A stretch of 64,000 nucleotides of DNA from Methanothermococcus thermolithotrophicus DSM 2095 (GCF_946463545.1 NZ_OX296583.1:905035-969034); one strand, 5' to 3'; numbered from the stretch's first letter, positions 19,693 to 29,641 are shown. Notes: generated by a model not told the origin, from the letters alone. Numbers and translations: made by a program.

Positions 19693-20454
19693 TTGATAGG
19701 GATTATTGGAGGAACCGGTGTATCTTCTATCCTAAAAAAAGGGGAAGAGAAAATAGTGCATACTAAATACGGAAAATCAAAGGTTTTAATAGATAAAGAT
19801 AACGATGTTGTTTTACTGTTTAGGCATGGATTAAAGCATAACACCCCGCCCCATAAAATAAACTATAGGGCAAACATCTATACCTTGAAAAAGTTGGGTG
19901 TTGATAGAATCTTAGCTATAAATTCAGTAGGTTCATTAAGAAAAGAAATAAAACCCGGAACTTTTTTTATTCCTAACGATTTTTTAGAGTTTACAAAGAT
20001 GAGAGAGTGTACATTTTACGATGGTGATGATGGGAAGGTTGTGCATATCGATGTTTCAGAGCCCTACTGCCCTGAATTAACAAAAGTTTTAAAGGATATA
20101 TTTGAACGCAGGAAATATGAGTATCATGAAGGAGTTTATGTTTGTACCGAAGGGCCAAGATTCGAGACAAAAAAAGAGATAGAAATTTATGGAAATTGGG
20201 GACATATTGTTGGAATGACGGGATATCCTGAAGTAGTTCTGGCGAGAGAACTTGAAATGTGTTATGCCTCAGTATGTAATATTTCAAACCACTGTACCGG
20301 AATATCGCCTAATAAATTAACTGTAGATGAAGTTTTTGAAACTATAAAGGAAATGGAAGAAAAGATTTTGAAGGTTGTTGAAGAATTTGTGAATTATGAT
20401 TTTGGGGAAAGAACCTGCGCGTGTAAGGATGCCCTTAAGTGTGCAGTGATTTAA
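19693..20454 (+). CDS. MTA/MTI phosphorylase (MTAP-type purine nucleoside phosphorylase)
   Basis: 253 residues with GIIGGTGVSSIL, then FRHGLKHNTPPHKINYRANI (phosphate-binding histidine block), CTEGPRFETKKEIEI and VGMTGYPEVVLARELEMCYAS, the MTAP signatures. Enzymes of this type cleave 5'-methylthioadenosine or its deaminated form methylthioinosine to methylthioribose 1-phosphate. In Methanocaldococcus the homologue prefers methylthioinosine, following the deaminase DadD. The product is the substrate of MtnA, encoded at 55.5 kb. The start is TTG after GGGTGAT; an overlapping ATG is out of frame. The promoter carries a long-spaced inverted repeat. Confidence 0.9.
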   Translation: MIGIIGGTGVSSILKKGEEKIVHTKYGKSKVLIDKDNDVVLLFRHGLKHNTPPHKINYRANIYTLKKLGVDRILAINSVGSLRKEIKPGTFFIPNDFLEFTKMRECTFYDGDDGKVVHIDVSEPYCPELTKVLKDIFERRKYEYHEGVYVCTEGPRFETKKEIEIYGNWGHIVGMTGYPEVVLARELEMCYASVCNISNHCTGISPNKLTVDEVFETIKEMEEKILKVVEEFVNYDFGERTCACKDALKCAVI

Positions 20455-20492
20455 TAATTCGTTGAATTGTATGAAAACAAAATTGTGAGATT

Positions 20493-21128
20493 ATGGCTAA
20501 AACAATTAGGATAATCGAAAATGAGCTCGAAGAACATATCGAAGAAATTAAAAAAGCTCAAAAAATGATATTGGATGGAAAAGTTGTAATCTGTGGAACC
20601 GATACCCTCTATGGTTTATGTGCGAATGCACTGGATTCAAAAGCTGTAATGAAGATATACGATATAAAAAAGAGAGACACAAATAAACCAATTTCTGTAA
20701 GTCTTAAGGATAAAAGCGATATTGAAAAATATGTCTATGTAGATAAAAAAGCCCAAAAAATCATTGATAAGTTTTTACCTGGTCCAATTACTTTGATTTT
20801 AAAAAAGAAAAATGGTGTAAATGGCATACCTGATGTGGTGGCTAAAGATTACATTGGAATAAGAATTCCTGATAATGCAGTTGTAAGGGAGCTCGCAGTA
20901 GTTCCATTAACTTCGACAAGTGCAAATTTAAGTGGGGAAGGAGCTCCAACATCTGTGGATGGTATTAGCAAAGAGTTAATGGAAAAAGTAGATTTAATCA
21001 TCGATACTGGATCCTGTAAGTACAAAAAACAATCTACCATTGTAAAAATAGGAAAGGATGGAAAATTAGAACTAATAAGAGAAGGTGCAATTCCATTTAA
21101 TGATATATTAAAAGAAGTAGAAAAATAA
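20493..21128 (+). CDS. Threonylcarbamoyl-AMP synthase (Sua5/YrdC family)
   Basis: 211 residues. VVICGTDTLYGLCANA, IYDIKKRDTNKPISVSL (KRxxxxPl-type substrate motif), LPGPITLILKKK, IGIRIPDN and PLTSTSANLSGEGAPTS together define the YrdC domain, which makes threonylcarbamoyl-AMP from threonine, bicarbonate and ATP for t6A37 modification of tRNA. The C-terminal Sua5 domain is missing, so this is the short TsaC-like form. It follows the MTA phosphorylase gene by 38 bases with ATG after GTGAGAT, probably cotranscribed. The convergent thiC gene ends six bases away. Confidence 0.92.
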   Translation: MAKTIRIIENELEEHIEEIKKAQKMILDGKVVICGTDTLYGLCANALDSKAVMKIYDIKKRDTNKPISVSLKDKSDIEKYVYVDKKAQKIIDKFLPGPITLILKKKNGVNGIPDVVAKDYIGIRIPDNAVVRELAVVPLTSTSANLSGEGAPTSVDGISKELMEKVDLIIDTGSCKYKKQSTIVKIGKDGKLELIREGAIPFNDILKEVEK

Positions 21129-21133
21129 TAATT

Positions 21134-22414
21134 TTATCTCTTTCCGAGCTCTTCTACCATAAGTAAAGCACAGTACTTTCCGCAAATACTACATGCTTTT
21201 TCATCTGATGAAGGGATTTCTTCTCTCATTTTTTTAGGTTTTTCTTTATCAATGGCTAATTCAAACTGTTTTTCCCAGTCATGGTTTTTTCTGGCATATG
21301 CCATTTCTACTTCTTTTTCCCACGCTAATGAGTTTCCTCTAGCAACATCTGCAGCTTGTGCAGCTATTTTTGATGCAACAAGACCTTCTTTAACATCTTC
21401 TTCTTTCATTATTCTAACGTGTTCTGACGGGGTAACATAACATAGGAAGTTGGCTCCACTGTATGCAGCAATTGCCCCACCAATTGCAGATGTTATATGG
21501 TCGTATCCTGGAGCTAAATCTGATACAATTGGACCTAAAACATAGAATGGTGCATTTTTACAAAGTGTCTTTTGTATTTTCATGTTTGCCTCTATGTTGT
21601 TTAATGGGACGTGTCCTGGACCTTCGACCATTACCTGAACTCCAGCTTCCCTACATCTATCTACCAATTCACCTAATACTATAAGCTCATGAATTTGTGG
21701 CCTATCTGTGTTGTCGGGTAAACAACCTGGTCTCATTCCATCCCCTAAACTCAATGTAACATCGTGTTCATACAGTATTTCAAGGAGGTAGTCAAAGTTT
21801 TCATAGAGCGGGTTTTCCTTTTGATTGTGAAGTATGTAGGCAGTTAAGAATGCCCCTCCCCTACTTACTACTCCCATTATTCTTTTGTCTTTAGTTAGTG
21901 ACTCAACGCTTTGTTTTGTAATTCCGCAGTGAAGGGTCATGAAGTCTACTCCTTCTTTCGCCTGCCTTTCAATAACTTTGAATATTAGGTCTTCATCCAT
22001 ATCTACTACTTTGCCACCTTTCTTTCCCATTTCAACTCCAACTTCATATATTGGAACAGTACCTATTGGCAGATTTGTGTTTTTCATAATTTTTTTTCTT
22101 ATTTCTATTAAGTCTCCTCCAGTACTCAAATCCATTATGGCATCTGCACCATATTTTTCAGCAATTTCTACTTTTTTAAGTTCCATATCTATATCAACAT
22201 AATCTGGGGATGTTCCTATGTTTACGTTAACCTTTGTTCTTAAACCATCACCAATTCCAACAGGTTTTGTGTTTCTGTTTACGTTTTTTGGAATAACAAC
22301 ATGACCTTTAGCTATTAGTTTTTTTAGTTTTTCTATGTCCATTCTTTCTTCGTTTGCTACAAATTCCATCTCTCTTGTAACTATTCCGTTTTTAGCATCA
22401 CTCATTTGAGTCAT
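21134..22414 (-). CDS. thiC: Phosphomethylpyrimidine synthase ThiC
   Basis: 426 residues, the short archaeal form without the bacterial N-terminal extension. VNVNIGTSPDYVDIDMELKK, MDLSTGGDL, GTVPIYEV, MTLHCGITKQ, GDGMRPG, MVEGPGHVPL and the C-terminal ACSICGKYCALLM (CxxCx4C) iron-sulfur site are all visible. ThiC is a radical SAM enzyme that rearranges aminoimidazole ribotide to HMP phosphate. The kinase for the next step, fused to ThiN, is at 39.6 kb. ATG after GGATGTGAT; a second ATG four codons later is possible. Confidence 0.97.
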   Translation of the reverse strand: MTQMSDAKNGIVTREMEFVANEERMDIEKLKKLIAKGHVVIPKNVNRNTKPVGIGDGLRTKVNVNIGTSPDYVDIDMELKKVEIAEKYGADAIMDLSTGGDLIEIRKKIMKNTNLPIGTVPIYEVGVEMGKKGGKVVDMDEDLIFKVIERQAKEGVDFMTLHCGITKQSVESLTKDKRIMGVVSRGGAFLTAYILHNQKENPLYENFDYLLEILYEHDVTLSLGDGMRPGCLPDNTDRPQIHELIVLGELVDRCREAGVQVMVEGPGHVPLNNIEANMKIQKTLCKNAPFYVLGPIVSDLAPGYDHITSAIGGAIAAYSGANFLCYVTPSEHVRIMKEEDVKEGLVASKIAAQAADVARGNSLAWEKEVEMAYARKNHDWEKQFELAIDKEKPKKMREEIPSSDEKACSICGKYCALLMVEELGKR

Positions 22415-22610
22415 AATATCACATCCAAATTAATATCTCGAAAACTGAAAATATTTTCAATCCCTTCTGCTCGCTCGGAGAAAATATAATCATTTGACAA
22501 TATGTAACATAAATAAATGCCAATTTAATAAAATATTTTACTTTTTAGATTTTTAATGTATTTTTAATATTTAACAATTAATCAACATATTTTATTTGCA
22601 TGTTTGTATA

Positions 22611-22722
22611 TATAGTGTTTTCATAATAAGATACACTTATCCGTAGTTAAATATGTAAAAAACTGAATATCCATAATTTAAAGTTATAGATGTTAATTAG
22701 TTGTTTTGTGAAAACACTATAA
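22611..22722. repeat. Long-spaced inverted repeat at dph2 promoter
   Basis: TATAGTGTTTTCA (22611-22623) and TGAAAACACTATA (22710-22722) are perfect 13 bp inverted repeats 86 bases apart in the 345-base gap between thiC and dph2. The proximal arm ends 37 bases before the dph2 ATG and looks like its TATA element. The rest of the gap contains GAAAATATTTTC near 22448 and AT-rich sequence. Confidence 0.8.
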
Positions 22723-22759
22723 TTATGGTTATTTAAATAGATAATTGTAACGTGGTAAT

Positions 22760-23698
22760 ATGTGGGATTTAGAAACTGAAAGAGTTATAGATGAGATAAA
22801 AAACAGAAATGCGAGATTGGTTTTATTTCAAGCACCAGAAGGCTTAAAAAGAGCCGTAGAACAAGAAATCGAAAAAATAAAGAAGCAGGTATCTGCAGAA
22901 CTTGTCATATGGGGAGAAACATGCTTTGGGGCATGTGATTTATGCGATGAAGAGATAAAAATGTTGGGAGCTGATTTGGTTGTTCACTATGGGCATGAAC
23001 CTCTACCATATGTTAATCCATCGATTCCAACGGTTTTTGTCCATGCTTACTATAGTAAAGAGGATGAAAACATTGTAAAAAATGTTGAAGAAATATTAAA
23101 GGACATGGATGGAGAAGTTATTGTGGCAACTACAATTCAATTTAAGAAAGCCTTGGAGAAGTTTAATCCGGTCGTTATTTTAGGATGTAGGGCAAATATT
23201 GAAAATGCAAATGTGGATAATGTCTTATTTGTAGGTACTGGAAGGTTTCATCCTCTGATGATAGCATACAAACTTAAAAAGTCTGTTAAAATATACAATC
23301 CATTAACTGGGGCGGTTTCCCAAATAACAGACGAAGAGATAAAAAAACTTATTAAAAAAAGAATTGGGAAAGTTTCAAAACTTTTAATCGATCCTCCAAA
23401 AAAAGTTGGAGTTATACTCTCCACTAAAAAAGGTCAATGTAGAATAAGGATATTTGAAAAGGTTGTAGAGCTCCTAAGGGAAAATGATATAAATTATATT
23501 CCTATTGTTCTGAACAACATATCTCCCCAGTATCTAATATACAAAGTGGATGCCTATGTGGTATGTGCCTGTCCAAGAATAGTTATGGATGATTATTCTC
23601 TTTACGATAAACCATTGATAACTCCAAAAGAGCTCGAAATGTTTATCAATAAAGATTTTGACTATGTGTTCGATGAAATTCTTGAATGGGATTTTTAA
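22760..23698 (+). CDS. dph2: 2-(3-amino-3-carboxypropyl)histidine synthase Dph2
   Basis: 312 residues. Three widely spaced cysteines expected for the unusual radical SAM cluster are present: in GETCFGACDLCD near residue 55, in VVILGCRANI near 141, and in VCACPRIVMDD near 270. Archaeal Dph2 is a homodimer that transfers the aminocarboxypropyl group of SAM to a histidine of elongation factor 2, the first step of diphthamide. Length is normal. ATG after GTGGTAAT. Stand-alone gene. Confidence 0.94.
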   Translation: MWDLETERVIDEIKNRNARLVLFQAPEGLKRAVEQEIEKIKKQVSAELVIWGETCFGACDLCDEEIKMLGADLVVHYGHEPLPYVNPSIPTVFVHAYYSKEDENIVKNVEEILKDMDGEVIVATTIQFKKALEKFNPVVILGCRANIENANVDNVLFVGTGRFHPLMIAYKLKKSVKIYNPLTGAVSQITDEEIKKLIKKRIGKVSKLLIDPPKKVGVILSTKKGQCRIRIFEKVVELLRENDINYIPIVLNNISPQYLIYKVDAYVVCACPRIVMDDYSLYDKPLITPKELEMFINKDFDYVFDEILEWDF

Positions 23699-23800
23699 TA
23701 AACTTCAGCTTTACAGAGGGTGTTAAAAAGAAAATATATTATATGGAAATTCTATTGAAAAATTAAATTAAATAAAAATAAGGATATAAATAGCTGATTT

Positions 23801-24187
23801 TTATTCAAAAATGTCATCAACACTGTCTACAGCATCATCTACAAAATCAGTGACATCTTCAATTACTTCACCAGCATTTTCAAGCATGTCTCCATCAACC
23901 ATATCTTCAACAGCATCAGCTATTAAGCTACCTGCAGCAACTCCAGCAGTAACCGCTGCAGCAGTACCTAACAAATTAGATCCACTTCCTCCTGAACCAG
24001 ATGCTCTCCCCCCGGTATGATTTGTATAAACAGTCCCACGACTTGCAACAGATCTGTGGCCTGCCACAGGGTGAGCCACACCTTGATTAACATAAACAAC
24101 TTCTTTTTTTCTTCCAAATAATATATAACCTAAAATTAAACCTGCTAAAAACACCCCTCCAAGAATAATCCATCCGGTAGTTGCCAA
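23801..24187 (-). CDS. Small membrane-anchored acidic protein of unknown function
   Basis: 128 residues starting with TTG after GGTGATATT. Residues 5-24 form one membrane segment ending LFGRKKE (positive-inside). A glycine/serine linker near 57-72 leads to an alanine-rich hydrophobic stretch (LLGTAAAVTAGVAAGSLIA) and a strongly acidic tail with repeated VEDMVD/VIEDVTDFVDDAVD/SVDDIFE. I do not recognise the family. The topology suggests a membrane-associated protein with a charged cytoplasmic end. It is followed by the K+ channel gene upstream on the same strand, about 90 bases away, perhaps by chance. Confidence 0.7.
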   Translation of the reverse strand: MATTGWIILGGVFLAGLILGYILFGRKKEVVYVNQGVAHPVAGHRSVASRGTVYTNHTGGRASGSGGSGSNLLGTAAAVTAGVAAGSLIADAVEDMVDGDMLENAGEVIEDVTDFVDDAVDSVDDIFE

Positions 24188-24280
24188 AATATCACCTAAC
24201 AGTTTATATCAAATTATCTAAATATATCTTATCTATAACGTTTTATTTAATTTTTTAGGTATTATACCCTCAATAATTAT

Positions 24281-25198
24281 TTATTTTTGAACACCAATAA
24301 CTACTAACACATCTCCTTTTTTTACTACAAAATTACTGTCCGGATTAGTGGTTAGTTTCCCGTCCCTTAAAATTCCAATAATGGTTAAATTTTTCTCATT
24401 TTTTAGTTTTACAAAGAGATCAATAAACTTCATATCTTCATTTTCCCACTTAATTTCAAAAATGTCACTACCATATTTGCATGTACTAGTATCTTCAAAA
24501 AACATAACTACTGAGCTCTCAAATATGGAGCTTGCCAACAACCTACCGGCAAATCCTTCAGATAAAATAACAAAATCAGCTCCAGAATGTCTTAACAGAT
24601 CAAAATTATCATCCTTTATGCATTTTACTATTATTGTAGCTTTTGGATTTAACTGTCTCGTAACTAAAGTAATTAAAATACTCTTAGAATCATCATTTGT
24701 AGAAATTATTACATACTTGGCCTTATCAATGCCTGCCTTTTTTAGAATCTCTTTGTCGTCTAATTCACCAACAACATAGTCGTGGTTGTAAATAGGAGAT
24801 TCTGAAACTATAACTACATCGTCTTTTATATTATTGGCCCTTAATTCAGCTAAACACTCCTTGCTTGCTTCATTCCAACCTATTATAACAATATGGTCTT
24901 TCTTTTTCATAGATAGTATCCCCTGAAACTTTGCTATATTCATATCAAAGATGTGATTTATCATCAAACTTGCCAAAGTTGAATACACCCCTATTCCTGT
25001 TAAGGCTATTGCCATTGCTAAGAACCTACCATATGTGGTTTTTGGAGTAATGTCTCCATAACCTATAGTAGTCATAGTTATTATGGTCCAATACAAGCTA
25101 TCTAAAAAACTGACATGTTCTGCTATCGAAAAAGCAATTGAATAAGTTAAAGTTAGAACTGCAAATATCCCCAATATTATTAAAAAATTGTTTTTCAT
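24281..25198 (-). CDS. Two-helix potassium channel with RCK (TrkA-N/TrkA-C) domain
   Basis: From the ATG at 25198 the protein has 305 residues: first membrane helix (about 4-26), pore with the selectivity filter TIGYGD, second membrane helix ending SLMINHIF, then an RCK domain with HIVIIGWNEASKECL (nucleotide-binding start) and a C-terminal TrkA-C fold ending FVVKKGDVLVVIG. This is the MthK/MjK architecture of ligand-gated K+ channels. The frame stays open for 42 more codons upstream, but that part is not membrane-like and no good ribosome binding site is seen there, so I prefer the shorter start. Homotetramer in the membrane; regulation by Ca2+ or nucleotide is inferred from the family. Confidence 0.88.
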   Translation of the reverse strand: MKNNFLIILGIFAVLTLTYSIAFSIAEHVSFLDSLYWTIITMTTIGYGDITPKTTYGRFLAMAIALTGIGVYSTLASLMINHIFDMNIAKFQGILSMKKKDHIVIIGWNEASKECLAELRANNIKDDVVIVSESPIYNHDYVVGELDDKEILKKAGIDKAKYVIISTNDDSKSILITLVTRQLNPKATIIVKCIKDDNFDLLRHSGADFVILSEGFAGRLLASSIFESSVVMFFEDTSTCKYGSDIFEIKWENEDMKFIDLFVKLKNEKNLTIIGILRDGKLTTNPDSNFVVKKGDVLVVIGVQK

Positions 25199-25530
25199 AT
25201 TTCCACGTAGTATTATATATTTGATCAGTATATCCCTATGTTCAATAACTATGGATATTTTTTTACAAATTATTTCGTATGATTCATAATTTAAACGTAG
25301 GTTTTGAATATTGTTAAATAACAATATTATTCGTTGCCAGTATATAGTTTTTTGAGATATGGGGTAATCTGAGATGGGTTTTACCTAGAAACCAACTTTA
25401 TAGATTTTATTGGAGGTGAAAGTAAAAAAATGTTTATTACTTATAAAGCAATTGGTTAGTAATGAAGCCAATTGTATGATCTACATTTGGTAATATTCAC
25501 CATATATTTATTTGATAATCTTTTTCAACC

Positions 25531-25546
25531 GAAAAGTTTATATATT
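25531..25546 (+). promoter_or_regulatory. tRNA-Leu promoter (BRE and TATA box)
   Basis: GAAAAGTTTATATATT is a textbook archaeal BRE plus TATA box. Transcription would begin about 25 bases downstream, near 25570, just before the tRNA 5' end at 25579. Confidence 0.8.
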
Positions 25547-25578
25547 AGTTTTGAATACTTATAGATGCAAGCACCTGA

Positions 25579-25663
25579 GCAGGGGTCGCCAAGCCTGGTC
25601 AAAGGCGCCGGACTTAAGATCCGGTCCCATAGGGGTTCGAGGGTTCAAATCCCTTCCCCTGCA
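25579..25663 (+). tRNA. tRNA-Leu (TAA anticodon)
   Basis: GCAGGGG pairs with CCCCTGC to form the acceptor stem. The anticodon arm is CCGGA-CTTAAGA-TCCGG with anticodon TAA, read as leucine. A long variable arm (about TCCCATAGGGG) fits the class II tRNALeu shape, and the T arm is GAGGG-TTCAAAT-CCCTT. The gene ends with discriminator A, and CCA is not fully encoded (the next bases are CTTTT). No intron is seen. The 590-base gap between the channel gene and pdxT holds this tRNA, its promoter and AT-rich sequence. Confidence 0.95.
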
Positions 25664-25788
25664 CTTTTTATTTTGGGAAAATATATTTATAGATTTAGAT
25701 ATATGGTTAATATTACATAATCATAAGTAATAATATTATAAATATAATATTAATATGGATCATAATTATTTTATATATTGGTGAAATT

Positions 25789-26355
25789 ATGAAGATAATT
25801 GGAGTTTTGGGTATTCAAGGAGATATTGAGGAACACGAAGATGCTATAAAAAAAATAGACTGTATTCCTAAAAGAGTTAGAACTGTTGAGGATTTGAAGG
25901 ATATAGATGCCCTCGTAATACCTGGTGGAGAGAGTACCACCATGGGAAAACTAATGGAGAAGTATGGATTTATCGGAGCTCTAAGAAATTCAAACATTCC
26001 AATACTTGGAACTTGTGCAGGAATGGTTTTACTTTCAAAAGGAACAGGTAGGGAACAGCCTTTGTTAAAATTGATGAATATCACTATAAAAAGGAACGCA
26101 TATGGAAGCCAAAGGGAAAGTTTTGAAAAAGAAATTGAGTTAAATGATTGTGGGGAAAAGGTCCATGCAGTATTTATAAGAGCTCCTCTTGTAGATGAAA
26201 TATTAAGTGATGATGTTAAAATTATAGCAAAAGATGATGAAAATATAGTGGGTGTTAAAGAAGGTAAATATATGGCAATAGCTTTCCACCCTGAACTTTC
26301 AGAAGATGGATATAAAGTATATAAGTATTTTTTAGAAGAGATAGTAAAAAAATAA
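25789..26355 (+). CDS. pdxT: Pyridoxal 5'-phosphate synthase glutaminase subunit
   Basis: 188 residues. [16 protein letters not shown] at the start, [26 protein letters not shown] (catalytic cysteine in GTCAGM), and FHPELSEDG with the histidine and glutamate of the triad define PdxT. It releases ammonia from glutamine for PdxS, which makes PLP from ribose and triose phosphates. pdxS is not adjacent, which is common in Methanococcales. ATG after GGTGAAAT. Normal length. Confidence 0.95.
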   Translation: MKIIGVLGIQGDIEEHEDAIKKIDCIPKRVRTVEDLKDIDALVIPGGESTTMGKLMEKYGFIGALRNSNIPILGTCAGMVLLSKGTGREQPLLKLMNITIKRNAYGSQRESFEKEIELNDCGEKVHAVFIRAPLVDEILSDDVKIIAKDDENIVGVKEGKYMAIAFHPELSEDGYKVYKYFLEEIVKK

Positions 26356-26374
26356 TATATATCTGTATTATAAT

Positions 26375-29300
26375 TTATTCTTTTATTTTTTGCAGCATGT
26401 TGTTAATCTCATATTTTATATATGGATTTTCATGGTTTTTAAGTTCTACGAGCTCTTCCAATATAATTTTATCTACCTTTTGAATAATGTCATCTTTTTT
26501 AAAGTATCTTATTAGATATAGTTTTGAGTCATCGTCTAAAGTACTATTTTTTAAATATGTTATTATACCTTCAGCCACTTTATTAATAACTTCCACAGAA
26601 CATGTATGTGAACACTCGTAAAGTAATCCCATAACTTTCCTAAGGATGATCCATCTTTCATCTTTTTTTATCAATCCTAAAATTTTTTCTGCAAGGTCTA
26701 GATCCATTTTATATTCTCTATTTTTTAAAAGATATTGTAATGCATCAAGTGTTTCCATTTGTATGTATATATTTCCATAGTCAAATAACTTCTTAATTAA
26801 CGGTAAATAATCTATATCATCTGGGCCATCAATAATTGATTTAATGAGCCAATGTTCTCTTTTTATCATGATCGTCATCAATAATTTCAAGGCTTTAGTT
26901 GACATGAGGTGGTATTCATTGAATAATATCAATTTAAGAAGTGTGTTGAATACAAACCTTCGTTTTTCATCTATTATTTTTAGAATATGCTTATCCTCAT
27001 GATTTATTTTGTCGATTATTATGTCCATCATAACTATGTTTAGTATAATATGCTGTTTAGATTCAAGAAATTTTGCCAAATCAGTTGCTCGGGTTTCAGG
27101 ATTGATATTAAAGTCTAAAAGATCTTTTGATGATAAGTAAGTAATGGAGTAGTACACGTTTTTCCAATCGGGATCGTTTATATCGTCCGTTTCTTTTATG
27201 TCTGATGATCTATTTTTCAGATATTCTTCTAACTCTTTTTTCTCTTTTAAAATGGCTCTGCTTTCAATATCATCTACTTTTTCCAATATTTTTAAGGATA
27301 AATCTAATATTCTCTGATTAACTGTGGTATATATTGCTAATTCTTTTACAATATCGATTATTTCATCACTTACTATAAATCCTTCTTTTATATGGCTTAA
27401 TAATTCCCTAAGTCCATATATTCTCATTACAACAATAAGTTCGTTTAATGCTATTTTTAGTACTTTTTCTTTTACTTTTGGCAATTTTGGATATTTCTCT
27501 TTGATACTTTGAACTAGTTTTTTAGCCAATTCATTATTTTTTTCTTTCAATATTATTAATTCTTCAAGAATATAGAACGATTTTAAATATGGCACATCCT
27601 CCAAATACATGTTTCGTTCTAAGAAGTTTAAAATATTCTCTATCTTTTCTGTATCGTTCTTATTAATTGCTTTTCTCAGTAGTTTTTTTAACCTTATAAA
27701 AGCTGCCTTTCTTAGTATTGGATTTTTTATGGCATTTTCAAGAATCTCAAATCTTTCAAAAATGCCTTCATCGAAATAACTCTGCAAATCCTTTGATTCT
27801 GGGAAATACTCCAATAATTCTTTACAAATTTTTCTTATGGTGCTTTTTCTATCGGTTAAATATTTAGTAGCTATGACGGATAATAATTTTTCCCTTATTT
27901 CCTTATCTTCTAAGATTTCAGGATATTTTTTAAGTAAATCATAGTATAATAAACCGTATTCAAGTCTAATTTCCCAGTACCAGTCGTCACAATAGTGCGC
28001 TGTATTTATAATAATGTTTTTGGGGGGTTTGTATCCTCTGTGAACTATTATTCTTAAGATCCAAACCCCGACGTTTCTTACCAAATATACACTATCTTTA
28101 ATTAATTTTTTTATTAATTCATAGTTGGATTTTATGTATGAAGGGAGCGAATATAACGAGTTTCCTAACTCTTTTGCCCCTTTATATCTATTCAACCAAT
28201 CGTTACTCATTATAAGGGCGTTTGCAGCTCTTAGAATCTTGGAGTGTTCAAAGATATCTAGATTCTGAAAGTACTCCATGACATTTTTTCTTAAGTAGGG
28301 ATGATGTACTGGAGATAGGCATTCATATCTCTTCAGTTCAAGTATTAGGGGCATTCCTTTGTAGTAACATAGATGATGTTCCCTTATTATTTTTGCCAAG
28401 TCTATTCTATTGACAATATTTTTTACTTCGTTTTTGAATTCTTGATTTGAAATGTAGATATTATACAATACCTTGAGGGCGTAAGCTCTTGCAATGTAGT
28501 TGTCATTAAGGTTTTTTGTAATTGAGTCAAATAACTTTTTAACATACTTACGGTCTATATGTATTAATGGTCCCAACTCAAGAATAAAGTTTTTGAACAA
28601 GAATATTGACGCAGCTCTTAATGACCAACCATCACTTTCGAGATTTTTAATAACCTTGTCCATAAGTTCTATAACTATTTCGGGACTTTCACTGTATATC
28701 TCCTTAAGTATGTCACAGTGCCTTCCAATGGTTAGTATGGACATGACTTTAATTAATTTATCCCCATGATCTATGTTCTTTATAAGTTCTATTATCTCTT
28801 CTTTTTTAATGGATTTTTTAAAGTACAGGAATACTACGGATTTAGACATTTCCTCGGCATTTTTGGTATTAAATATATCGGATATATTGCTTTCACTAGG
28901 CCTTTTTACTAAAAAGTACAATTTTCTTAATACTTGTGCATTTATATTTTTAAATTCTTCAAGTATCTCAATGGCAATTAGTTCTAAAAGTTCATACTCA
29001 TCCTTCATGGAGATCATTACTATTTCAGGTAGCGAATTTTTTAAATAATCTGGGGTAAATAATGAGATGGAAGCCAATCCTATAAGTCCATGAGCTCTCT
29101 CAAAGGGATCTCTTGAATATAGTTTGTTTGTAAGATCTATTACACATCTGTTTATTATTTCAGGATTTAATGAGTCAATTATACGCTTTGCAAATTCTGA
29201 TATTGATCTATTGGTTGAATGGCACTCTAAATAAATTAAGATCAGTAGATCTATTGTTACCACAAGATATTTTGTAATAATAGTTTTTAATGAAGTTAGT

Positions 29301-29491
29301 AAATTCAATTTAACTGCTAAGTTGTTATCTTCAGATAACTTTAGGATATCATCACTTATTTCGTGGATTTTTTGTCCGTTTTTGATATAACTTATCATTT
29401 TTGCAGCTTCTGCTCTATGTTTCCAGTTTTCAGATACCAAATATCTCCTAAAAAGTTCAATTAACTCATCTTCAGACATGTTTTTATACAT
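26375..29491 (-). CDS. Large HEAT-like helical-repeat protein
   Basis: 1038 residues, almost entirely predicted as alpha-helix, with many pairs of amphipathic helices of about 35-40 residues (for example WKHRAEAAKMISYI, NDNYIARAYALKVLYNIY, WLNRYKGAKELGNSL, SVYLVRNVGVWILRII). This resembles HEAT/ARM solenoids used as scaffolds. No catalytic motif, signal peptide or membrane segment is visible. I do not recognise a named family. It stands alone between pdxT (convergent) and cooC (divergent). ATG after AGGGAGT. Composition matches its neighbours, so no sign of recent transfer. Confidence 0.8.
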   Translation of the reverse strand: MYKNMSEDELIELFRRYLVSENWKHRAEAAKMISYIKNGQKIHEISDDILKLSEDNNLAVKLNLLTSLKTIITKYLVVTIDLLILIYLECHSTNRSISEFAKRIIDSLNPEIINRCVIDLTNKLYSRDPFERAHGLIGLASISLFTPDYLKNSLPEIVMISMKDEYELLELIAIEILEEFKNINAQVLRKLYFLVKRPSESNISDIFNTKNAEEMSKSVVFLYFKKSIKKEEIIELIKNIDHGDKLIKVMSILTIGRHCDILKEIYSESPEIVIELMDKVIKNLESDGWSLRAASIFLFKNFILELGPLIHIDRKYVKKLFDSITKNLNDNYIARAYALKVLYNIYISNQEFKNEVKNIVNRIDLAKIIREHHLCYYKGMPLILELKRYECLSPVHHPYLRKNVMEYFQNLDIFEHSKILRAANALIMSNDWLNRYKGAKELGNSLYSLPSYIKSNYELIKKLIKDSVYLVRNVGVWILRIIVHRGYKPPKNIIINTAHYCDDWYWEIRLEYGLLYYDLLKKYPEILEDKEIREKLLSVIATKYLTDRKSTIRKICKELLEYFPESKDLQSYFDEGIFERFEILENAIKNPILRKAAFIRLKKLLRKAINKNDTEKIENILNFLERNMYLEDVPYLKSFYILEELIILKEKNNELAKKLVQSIKEKYPKLPKVKEKVLKIALNELIVVMRIYGLRELLSHIKEGFIVSDEIIDIVKELAIYTTVNQRILDLSLKILEKVDDIESRAILKEKKELEEYLKNRSSDIKETDDINDPDWKNVYYSITYLSSKDLLDFNINPETRATDLAKFLESKQHIILNIVMMDIIIDKINHEDKHILKIIDEKRRFVFNTLLKLILFNEYHLMSTKALKLLMTIMIKREHWLIKSIIDGPDDIDYLPLIKKLFDYGNIYIQMETLDALQYLLKNREYKMDLDLAEKILGLIKKDERWIILRKVMGLLYECSHTCSVEVINKVAEGIITYLKNSTLDDDSKLYLIRYFKKDDIIQKVDKIILEELVELKNHENPYIKYEINNMLQKIKE

Positions 29492-29641
29492 AATACTCCC
29501 TATTAAAGCTATGATATCAAATAATTATGAGACTGTTCCAACCTATACATCAATATACAGTATGCTACTAACATTGTTGTTATCATTAAAATACATATCT
29601 CTTTATAAATGTATGTGATATTATTTTTAGTGGGTGGTAAT

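Noticed and set aside
24281-25324. Longer start for the K+ channel at 25324
   Set aside because: The 42 extra residues are not membrane-like and have no ribosome binding site; the start at 25198 leads directly into the first membrane helix.
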